This document shows, in pieces, positions 44,152 to 51,600 of a DNA stretch of 61,271 nt. The translations under genes and the position numbers were made by a program. How positions within the stretch are numbered: position 1 is the first letter of the stretch; each line of letters begins with the position of its first letter. The stretch comes from Paracoccus sp. S-4012 (GTDB taxonomy: Bacteria; Pseudomonadota; Alphaproteobacteria; Rhodobacterales; Rhodobacteraceae), in NCBI RefSeq assembly GCF_009674885.1, contig NZ_WKKA01000016.1, positions 1 through 61,271 on the forward strand, in the 5' to 3' direction. Under the pieces are notes generated by a model that saw nothing but the letters and a program-made list of their open reading frames with translations, did no database searches and was not told the DNA's origin.

Positions 44152-46230
44152 ATGGCAAGCTCCGAGGACCCTGCGCCGACGCGCCGTCGCCGCAATGCGG
44201 CAAAAACGTCGCTAGAGGATGCTGCAGACGCGAAGAAGTCGCGCGGCGCGGCGGCGGACGGGCCGGGAAAGCCGCCGCCGAGCCGCGGCAAGGCGGCCCC
44301 CGTCGCGGCCGAATCGCCCACGGATGAGCAGCCGAAGCGGAGCCGCACGCCGAAGGCCGCAACGCCGGAGGCCGCGGAGGCGCGGGCAGCGCCGGAAGCG
44401 GCCGCCGCCGACGCTCCGCCGGCAGAGGGTGGCGCCGCGCCGCGGCATGCGCTCGACGGTCTGCCGGGGGCCAGCCTGCTGCCCGAGAAGATGGCCGAGA
44501 ACATCGGCCGCATCGAGGAACTGTCGATGAGGCTGATGCAGGCCCTTGCACAGCGACGTTCGCCGGCGGCCGGGGTGCAGGGACCGGGGGCGGACTTCTA
44601 CGTCACCGCGGCGCAGGCCTGGGCGCGGAACTGGGTCGAGGACCCGGTCAAGGTGATCCAGGCGCAGACGCGCTACTGGGGCGAGACGCTGCGCCACTAT
44701 GCCGAGGTCCAGGGGGAGTTTGCGCGCGGCCGCCTGTCAGCGCCGCCCGACGAGGGCCCGGCCGATCCGCGCTTCAAGAACCCGCTCTGGTCCAGCAACC
44801 CGTGGTTTGCCTTCCTGAAGCGTCAGTACAAGATCAATGCGGATGCGCTCGCCCGGTCGGTGGCCGACCTCGAGGTCGACGACCCGGTCGCCAAGCGCCG
44901 CATCGCGTGGTTCTCGCGGCAGATCATCGACATGATGTCGCCGACGAACTTCCTCGCCACCAACCCCGACGCGTTGGAGAAGGCGATCGAGACCGAGGGC
45001 GAAAGCCTCGTCCGAGGCCTCGAGAACCTCGTCGCCGATGTCGAGAGCGGGCAGGGCGAGCTGATGGTCTCGCTGGTGGACAAGTCGGCCTTCACGGTCG
45101 GCGAGAACATCGCCACTACCCCCGGCGAGGTGGTCCTGCAGGACCGCATGTTCGAGCTGATCCAGTATGCGCCCACGACCGACAAGGTCCACGCGCTGCC
45201 GCTGATCCTGTTCCCGCCCTGGATCAACAAGTTCTACATTCTCGACATGAAGCCGCAGAACAGCCTCATCAAGTATCTGGTAGACAAGGGCCTCACGCTC
45301 TTCGTGGTGAGCTGGAAGAACCCCGATGCGTCGATGAACGACACCGGAATGGAGGACTATGTCGCAGCCCAGATCCGCGCGATGGACGAGGTTCTGGCCC
45401 GCACCGGGCAGGACAAGCTGAACGTGGTCGGCTACTGCATCGGCGGCACGGCGCTGTCGATGGGGCTCGGCGTGTTGAAGGCGCGCGGCGACGAGCGGGT
45501 GAACAGCGCCACCTTCTTCACCACGCTCACCGACTTCTCGGAGCTGGGCGAGTTCACCACCTTCCTGCAGGATGATTTCCTGTCGGGCATCGACGAGGAG
45601 GTGGCGCGCACCGGCGTCCTCGGGGCGCAGCTCATGGCGCGGACCTTCAGCTTCCTGCGCGCCAACGACCTGATCTGGGGCCCGGCGATCCGCAGCTACA
45701 TGCTGGGCGAGACGCCACCCGCCTTCGACCTGCTCTACTGGAACGCCGACGCCACCAACCTGCCCGGCCGCATGGCGGTCGAATATCTGCGCGGCATCTG
45801 CGTGACCAACGCCTTCGCCACCGACGAGGGCCTCGAGGTGCTGGGCGAGCGGGTGCGGCTGTCGGACATCGACCTGCCGATGTGCTCCATCGCCTGCGAG
45901 GGCGACCATATCGCGCCCTGGCTCGACTGCTGGCGCGGCTTCTCGAAGACCGGGGCCGAGGACCGGACCTTCATCCTGTCGCAGTCGGGCCATATCGCCG
46001 GCATCATCAACCCGCCGAACCGGATCAAGTATGGCCACTATACCTCTGAGGCCGGCTTTGACGCGACCGCCAAGGACTGGCGCGAGGGGGCCGCGTTCCA
46101 CGAGGGCAGCTGGTGGCCGACTTGGACCGAATGGTTGACGCCGCGCTCCGGCCAGATGGTGACCGCGCGCGAGCCCGAGGGCGGCATTGCCCCGGCGCCG
46201 GGGAGCTATGTCCACGAGTCCGCGACCTGA
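44152..46230 (+). CDS. phaC: Class I poly(3-hydroxyalkanoate) synthase with N-terminal extension
   Basis: A 692-residue synthase; the typical class I PhaC is ~590-600. Residues 1-~95 are a low-complexity Ala/Arg/Pro tail (KKSRGAAADGPGKPPPSRGK). The core begins around GLPGASLLPEKMAENIGRIE. The polymerase nucleophile is Cys~429 in VVGYCIGGTALSMGLGVL; the Asp and His of the triad are in ACEGDHIAPW and LSQSGHIAGIINPPN. The conserved FPPWINKFYILDMKPQNSLI is present. It polymerises (R)-3-hydroxyacyl-CoA on granule surfaces. Followed by phaP and phaR on the same strand. Confidence 0.95.
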   Translation: MASSEDPAPTRRRRNAAKTSLEDAADAKKSRGAAADGPGKPPPSRGKAAPVAAESPTDEQPKRSRTPKAATPEAAEARAAPEAAAADAPPAEGGAAPRHALDGLPGASLLPEKMAENIGRIEELSMRLMQALAQRRSPAAGVQGPGADFYVTAAQAWARNWVEDPVKVIQAQTRYWGETLRHYAEVQGEFARGRLSAPPDEGPADPRFKNPLWSSNPWFAFLKRQYKINADALARSVADLEVDDPVAKRRIAWFSRQIIDMMSPTNFLATNPDALEKAIETEGESLVRGLENLVADVESGQGELMVSLVDKSAFTVGENIATTPGEVVLQDRMFELIQYAPTTDKVHALPLILFPPWINKFYILDMKPQNSLIKYLVDKGLTLFVVSWKNPDASMNDTGMEDYVAAQIRAMDEVLARTGQDKLNVVGYCIGGTALSMGLGVLKARGDERVNSATFFTTLTDFSELGEFTTFLQDDFLSGIDEEVARTGVLGAQLMARTFSFLRANDLIWGPAIRSYMLGETPPAFDLLYWNADATNLPGRMAVEYLRGICVTNAFATDEGLEVLGERVRLSDIDLPMCSIACEGDHIAPWLDCWRGFSKTGAEDRTFILSQSGHIAGIINPPNRIKYGHYTSEAGFDATAKDWREGAAFHEGSWWPTWTEWLTPRSGQMVTAREPEGGIAPAPGSYVHESAT

Positions 46231-46249
46231 GGCCGCAGGGGTGAATTTA

Positions 46250-46295
46250 TGCTGCGCTGCGGCAAAACCGGCTTGCAATGCTGCGGTGCGGCATG
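46250..46295. promoter_or_regulatory. Candidate PhaR sites upstream of phasin gene
   Basis: Two TGC-rich blocks, TGCTGCGCTGCGGCAAAACC and TTGCAATGCTGCGGTGCGGC, lie 70-120 nt before the phasin start, where a promoter is expected. They share CTGCGGC/GTGCGGC units with the phaZ-phaC site. PhaR represses phasin genes until it binds polymer. Confidence 0.5.
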
Positions 46296-46367
46296 TATAT
46301 GTGATGACGTGATACCCGCGGGCAGCCCGAGGCCGTCCGTTTCCACACTGACCCGAAGGTGACGCAG

Positions 46368-46820
46368 ATGATCAAGACCACCGACTACACCAAGGCCATG
46401 CAGGACATGCTGGCCAACATGCCCGTCGACACCTCGTCCATGAACGAGACGTTCCGCACCCAGGCCGCGCTCGGCGAGAAGATGGCCCGCGTCGCCCTGC
46501 AGGCGGCCGAGCGGTCGACCGAGATCTCGGCCCAGTGGGCCAAGGACAGCATCTCGCGCATGGGCGAGATGATGACCCAGAAGGACCAGCCGGCCGACTA
46601 CGCCAAGGCGATGAGCGACTTCGCCGCCGCGGCCGCCGAGCTCGCCTCCGAGCACATGGCCGCCTATGCCGAGGTTGCCAAGAAGGTCCAGATGGACACC
46701 GTCGACCTGATGCTCTCGGCCGGCCGCGACGTGACGAAGGACGCGCAGAACGCCGCGACCAACGTCGCCGCGAGCGTGGGCCGCAAGCCCGAAGCCGCGC
46801 CGAAGGCCGACAAGGTCTGA
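46368..46820 (+). CDS. phaP: Phasin
   Basis: The ATG at 46368 (MIKTTDYTKAMQDMLANMPV) follows GAAGGTGACG and is preferred over an in-frame GTG at 46359; 150 residues. The protein is almost entirely amphipathic helix (FRTQAALGEKMARVALQAAE, FAAAAAELASEHMAAYAEVA) with a charged tail (EAAPKADKV), as in phasins, which coat polyhydroxyalkanoate granules and control their number and size. It is followed by a strong terminator, then phaR. Confidence 0.92.
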   Translation: MIKTTDYTKAMQDMLANMPVDTSSMNETFRTQAALGEKMARVALQAAERSTEISAQWAKDSISRMGEMMTQKDQPADYAKAMSDFAAAAAELASEHMAAYAEVAKKVQMDTVDLMLSAGRDVTKDAQNAATNVAASVGRKPEAAPKADKV

Positions 46821-46821
46821 T

Positions 46822-46836
46822 TGCTGCAGCTGCGGC
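46822..46836. promoter_or_regulatory. TGC-rich block after phaP (candidate PhaR site)
   Basis: TGCTGCAGCTGCGGC directly follows the phaP stop, and TGCATCTGCAGC (46913-46924) lies 42 nt before phaR. Both carry the CTGCAGC/CTGCGGC units seen at the other two PHA intergenic sites and could mediate phaR autoregulation. Confidence 0.35.
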
Positions 46837-46847
46837 GAGACCGGGAA

Positions 46848-46870
46848 GGGGCGGGCGACCGCCCCTTTTT
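46848..46870 (+). terminator. Rho-independent terminator of phaP
   Basis: GGGGCGG-GCGA-CCGCCCC followed by TTTTT: a 7-bp GC stem with a five-T tail, 28 nt after the phasin stop. It probably separates abundant phasin mRNA from phaR. Confidence 0.85.
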
Positions 46871-46965
46871 CATGCCTGCCGTCCACCCCAGGGAGGCCGG
46901 TCGAAAAGCCTTTGCATCTGCAGCTAGGCGGGGCCAGACTTGCCGCAGACGCGAAGGAGGGCGGG

Positions 46966-47559
46966 ATGGCCGATGAACGTGATGCACGCGCGAATGACGC
47001 GACCCGGCCGCCGCTCCTCATCAAGCGCTACGCCAGCCGCCGGCTCTACAACACCGAGACCAGCGACTACGTCACCCTCGACGACATCGCCGCTGCGATC
47101 CGCGCGGGCCGCGAGGTGCGCATCGTGGATCTCAAGTCCGGCGACGACCTGACCCGGCAATACCTGCTGCAGATCATCGCCGAGCACGAAAGCCGGGGCG
47201 AGAACGTGCTGCCCGTGGACGTGCTGACCGACCTCGTGCGCAGTTACGCCACGAGCGCCCGCAGCGTCGTGCCGCAGTTCCTTGCCGCGAGCTTCGAGAT
47301 GCTGCGCGACGGGCAGTCGAAGATGATGGAGAACCTCTCCGCCTTCCCCAATCCGATGAGCAGCATGCCCGGCTTCGAGGCGCTGCGCCGCCAGCAGCAG
47401 GCCTTCCTGCGCGCCATGATGGCCGGCTGGCCTGCGACGGGAACCGGCCCCGCGCCCGGGGACGAGGAGGCCCCGCCGCGCCCCCCGCGCGACGACCCCG
47501 AAATGGCCGAGATCCGCCGCCAGCTCGCCGAGCTGCAAAGCCGCATCTCCAAGCTCTGA
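46966..47559 (+). CDS. phaR: Polyhydroxyalkanoate synthesis repressor PhaR
   Basis: The start is ATG 46966 after GAAGGAGGG; 197 residues. The N-terminal PHB/PHA accumulation regulator DNA-binding domain is unmistakable (LIKRYASRRLYNTETSDYVT, LDDIAAAIRAGREVRIVDLK, TRQYLLQIIAEHESRGENVL). The C-terminal ~100 residues contain the granule-binding helical part and a Pro-rich linker before a terminal coiled-coil-like EMAEIRRQLAELQSRISKL. It represses phasin (and often its own gene) and lets go when it binds nascent polymer. Confidence 0.95.
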   Translation: MADERDARANDATRPPLLIKRYASRRLYNTETSDYVTLDDIAAAIRAGREVRIVDLKSGDDLTRQYLLQIIAEHESRGENVLPVDVLTDLVRSYATSARSVVPQFLAASFEMLRDGQSKMMENLSAFPNPMSSMPGFEALRRQQQAFLRAMMAGWPATGTGPAPGDEEAPPRPPRDDPEMAEIRRQLAELQSRISKL

Positions 47560-47598
47560 CTTGCAGCGCGGCAGGGCTGCCGCTAGACGAACTGTCAC

Positions 47599-47688
47599 GG
47601 ACGGTTGGCCGAGTGGTCGAAGGCGCACGCCTGGAAAGTGTGTAGGCGGGGAACCGTCTCGAGGGTTCGAATCCCTCACCGTCCGCCA
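47599..47688 (+). tRNA. tRNA-Ser (anticodon GGA)
   Basis: A 90-nt class II tRNA: acceptor GGACGGT pairs with ACCGTCC, the CCA is encoded, the anticodon loop CTGGAAA gives GGA, there is a long variable arm (GGCGGGGAACCGTC) and the T arm GAGGGTTCGAATCCCTC. It reads UCC/UCU codons. It marks the left border of the accessory region that follows. Confidence 0.95.
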
Positions 47689-47813
47689 CTGTCTTGTATA
47701 AATTTCTGGTTTTGTTAAGAAATTGTAAGAGGCGCCGATACGGTCCCCCGCAATTTCCCCCTGCATGAGCGGGAAGATGCGGGGGCATCTGGGACAGTGC
47801 GACGGCGCGTCAG

Positions 47814-47993
47814 ATGTTCTCTGTCTTACCCAGCGTGCTGATGATGAGGGTGAGCGCCTCCTCCATAGCGGGACTATGCATGTAGAAGGCCTCCCACATG
47901 GCCGCGCTCGAGCGCGGTGTCCCTTGTCATAACCGCCATCTGAAGGATGCTGGTAGCCGCCAAGAGGTGCTCGTGAACGGTGCGCCCGCTCAT
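47814..47993 (-). pseudogene. Small unknown protein, one frameshift
   Basis: From ATG 47993 the frame reads MSGRTVHEHLLAATSILQMA then VMTRDTAL. A single-base shift near 47908 moves the plausible continuation SSAAMWEAFYMHSPAMEEAL and TLIISTLGKTENI into the next frame, ending at 47814. The ATGA overlap with the upstream 78-residue gene supports a real two-gene unit. I do not recognise the family. It may be decayed, or the shift may be a sequencing error. Confidence 0.5.
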
Positions 47994-48226
47994 GCTCTCA
48001 CCCCCGTCAGCGTGCGCAGCTCGTTCCAGATGATGTCGGCCGACGAATGAGCGCAGTTGGCAATCTCGAAGTCGCCCCAGGCCGTGAAGGTGGCGATCTT
48101 CATCTGCAGGTCCGTCGCGTTCGCGGAGGGGGTGTGCATGATCGCGGCCTCGATGCCGGACAGACGATCCACCTCGGCCTCGAAGATCGGCACGGGCAGT
48201 TCGGCGAGTTCACCATTCAGCCTCAT
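47990..48226 (-). CDS. Small unknown protein (78 aa)
   Basis: MRLNGELAELPVPIFEAEVD followed by IMHTPSANATDLQMKIATFT and AWGDFEIANCAHSSADIIWN. There are no transmembrane segments or known motifs. Its TGA overlaps the ATG of the next small gene (ATGA at 47990-47993), so they form a coupled pair. Its position just downstream of tRNA-Ser suggests remnants of an integrated element. Function unknown. Confidence 0.6.
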   Translation of the reverse strand: MRLNGELAELPVPIFEAEVDRLSGIEAAIMHTPSANATDLQMKIATFTAWGDFEIANCAHSSADIIWNELRTLTGVRA

Positions 48227-48395
48227 GAAGGGTCAGCCAGTCCCGGAACAATGCAGCGATCGACGTCTCGAGCTGGGCAGCAGCCGCGGGGATGGCGCCC
48301 GTTGCTGTGACCCCCGACCCTCATCCACCTGCAACCAGAGCCGGCGGTGACATTGCCCTGCCTAACAACTTTGGACCGCCCGAGGCAGGAGTTTT

Positions 48396-48545
48396 CGGGC
48401 TTTGTCACGACGGCGGGCTAGTGGCGCCGTCGGGGAAGTGCAGCGCGCTCGGGACCTTGTTATCGATGGCGCTATGGGGGCGATCGTAATTGTGTCTGCG
48501 CCAATTCTCCAGCTGCTGCGCCCATGCGCCCACATGCTGCTGCCG
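48396..48545 (-). pseudogene. IS3-family (IS407-group-like) OrfB C-terminal scrap
   Basis: The minus frame reads HVGAWAQQLENWRRHNYDRP, HSAIDNKVPSALHFPDGATS and PPS-stop, the usual C-terminus of an IS3-type OrfB (WRxxYNxxRPHSAIxxKxP). Everything upstream of it is missing. The remaining parts of 48227-48603 show nothing I can identify. Confidence 0.65.
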
Positions 48546-48603
48546 TGGAGCCGTATCCGGGACCGCATCGACCAGCGGAACTCAAGCTCGTAGAAGCAGG
48601 AGG

Positions 48604-51600
48604 TCAGCCAGACGCCGCCAAGAACACCGCCGTGCGGCTTGCGAGATCATGCGCGGCCGACCCGGTCGACGCGGGCGGGAGCTGCTTCGCCGCGGTGATC
48701 GTCGCTGTTGCCTGCGCCTCGGTCACCGGCGGGGGGGCGAGCAGGATGCCCCCGCCGTCGACGAGTCCGGGCCGCTGACCTGGAGTCAGGACCAGCGTCC
48801 GGCATCCGAGAGCGGCCGCGTCATGCGCCAGGCCGGGGATGCCGTGCCCCGGTGCGCTCATCGAGACGATGTCGAAGGAGGCCAGAAACCCGCGCGCCGT
48901 GTCGCTGTCGCCTTGAGCAAGGCTGTAGAGCGACGCCGGCCGCAGGATACGGGCGCCGTGAGACAGGTAAGAGGAGAACGAGTCCCCCGCGGACAGGTGG
49001 AGCCAGCGGGGTAACGCTCCGATATCGCCCCGCCGCACTGCGGGCGCGCGGCGCAGCGGATCGAGGGTCGAGCATTCGGGAAGTTCCGCCAACCGCGGGT
49101 CGAGGTGGTGGAGATACGCCCCGGACGCCGCGTCCGTCGGCACGACACTGCCGAAAAGGCGCGACAGCCGAAGCTTGGCGGTGAACTCGACCTCGGGCGT
49201 CCAGACCCAGGCAGCCGAACCGCCTTCACGCAAGCGCAATTGCTCCGCGACCGCCGCAGCCTGAGGAAGACAGCCGCCGAGGCCGAGAATGTCGAGGACC
49301 GGCCCAGGATGCTCTCGCGCCAGCGACGGCGGCAGGAGCACGGCGCCGCGGCCCTCGCCGTCGCTGTCACAGGGCAGGCGGATCGGTTTGCCACCCGCCA
49401 GCAGACGGTCGAGCGGCGAGCCTTCGGGCGCATCCCACGGGCACAGGGCCAGCGTCCCGCGCGCCATCTCGGAGGCGCGGTCGGCGCGTCGCGGCGCGGC
49501 TGGATGCGAATTTCGCACCGAGACAAGCTCGGCGAAGGCGTCGAACTGGCGCGCGGTCTTTTGCTGCGCGTGGCGGCGGAAGGCGGCCAGCGGACGGGGC
49601 AGGGTCACGGACTGCACTCCCGCCGCGGCCATCCGCAGCCACAAGTCGTAATCCATCGCGTAGGTCAGGCCGCCGTCGATCGTGCCGCCAGCCCTTTCAT
49701 AGGCCGCCCGCGTGAAGAATACCTCGGGCTGGGTGAGATAGCGGCCGTCGAGCCAGTTGCGTTCGACGTCCAACAGTCGCGCCAGATCGAGGGGCGGGTG
49801 CTTTCGATCGGCCGTGACGAGGTCGACGATGCTGCCCTCGCGGAAATGCAGGCAGTCGCCGACGATCACATCGGCGCGCGAGGCCAGCCACGTCCCCGCA
49901 ACGGCGAACAGCGCTCCGGGCAGCAGCAGGTCGTCGGCGTTGAGCCAGCAGAAGAGGTCCGCCTCGCTCCTCCGAAAGCCCAGAGATACCGCGCCGCTCT
50001 GGCTGAGGCCCGGCTCGACGATCACCCGCAGCCGGTCGGCATGGCGCGCGAGGGCGTCGAGCGTGCCATCCATCGAGCCTCCGTCCACCACGGTGACTTC
50101 AAGGCTCGGATAGCCCTGATTCAGGATCGACAGGAGGCTTGCGTCGATGGTGCCTTCCGCGTTCAGCGACGGCATCACCACGGCGATCCGCGGCCATTCC
50201 ACGGCCTCAGGCGACTGTTTCAGCCGAGCCGCCGCCTGACGCGCCTCGCGTTCGGCGAAGGCTGCCATGGGATCGCGGGGCCAGGCGGCGTCGCCGCCTC
50301 GCAGCGGCCAGAGCGGCAGCGGGCGGTCGAACGCTTCCACCGGCTGGAGCCGCCCGTGATGCCTGACGAGGGCCGGGTCGCCGCATTCAAAGCCCGCAAG
50401 CTGTGCCGCGAGCCTGAGGGCGGGCGACTCGGGGGCGATCTCGACCGCGATGAGCAGTTCGCAATGGCCGTCAGGGCCCCGTGCGGCCGCGGTAACGAGC
50501 AACTCTGTGAGTTCCGCTGCGGTTTCTGGCAGAACCCGGTCGCGGTCCGCGCCGGCTAGAAGCGCGCGTCCGATCCGTGCCGCCTCCTGCGGCGTGGGCG
50601 CGGCCCGCCATTCGCGGAGGCCCCGTTCGAGCGCAGGGCGAAGCCCGCACCAGGCGGCAAGCTCGAGCGCGCGGGTCTCGAGGCGGTTGTCGAAGCTCTG
50701 GCGCCGCGCATGAATCCAGTTGAGCAGCTCGGCCGCCCCGGCCGCGTCGATGGCGCCGACGTCGCGCTGCTCCTCGAAGACCCGCAGGCGGGCATCGAGC
50801 AGCGTTGGCAGCAGCCGGGCTTCCCCGCCTCGGGTCAGAAGGTCCTCGGTGAAGCGGGCGGTTCCATCAACCTCCCACAACCGCGCCGCCGCCGAGATGA
50901 CGGGACCGGCCACCTGCCGCGGTGATGCCCCAAGCTCGACCGCCTTGCGGGCCATGCGCAGCGCGTCGGCGTGCCGCCGCGCCTGGGCCGCGGCGTCGAG
51001 CATGCTGAGCGCGAGGCGCAGGTCCGGTTTGCGCGTCAGGTAGTCCTGGCCAAAGGTAATGGCGTCGTCATGCCGACCGGCGAGGACAAGGCGGCTGGCG
51101 AGCTCCGCGATGACGTCGGGGTGCTCCTGCGGGGTCTGGGCGAGCCGCCATGCCGCGTCGCCCGCAAGATCGGCCTCGCCCCGCGCGCCATGCCATTTCA
51201 CCAGATCCATGTTGAGCGCGGGATCGGCCGGATATCGGCGCGCGCCGAGCTGCAGCGTGACGCCGGCGGCGTCGCTCGCGCCCTGCGCGGCCTCGCTGCG
51301 GGCGAGGACCAGATAGGCGTCCCTGGGCGCCTGACCCAAGGCCACGGAGATACGGCAGACCTCGGCCGCGGCCTCATGGGCGCCGGAGGCCGCGAGGTGG
51401 TTGGCGAAGGCCTGAAGCCGCCCGCGATCATCCAGCAGGCCCGCCACGGCCACCGCCGCGCCGCGGGGCAGCGCGCCGCCGCGGCCTTCGATGGCAGATT
51501 GGGCAACCCGCCAGGCGGCGGCGCGGTCCTGATCCGCGGCGATGCGGCGGAGCGAGCGGAACAGGCCGGAGAAGGGGAGGTCCGACGCCGAGTCCTCATC

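Noticed and set aside
47599..47813. A phage attachment site at the 3' end of tRNA-Ser
   Set aside because: No second copy of the tRNA end and no integrase gene are present in the window, so an att site is not demonstrable.
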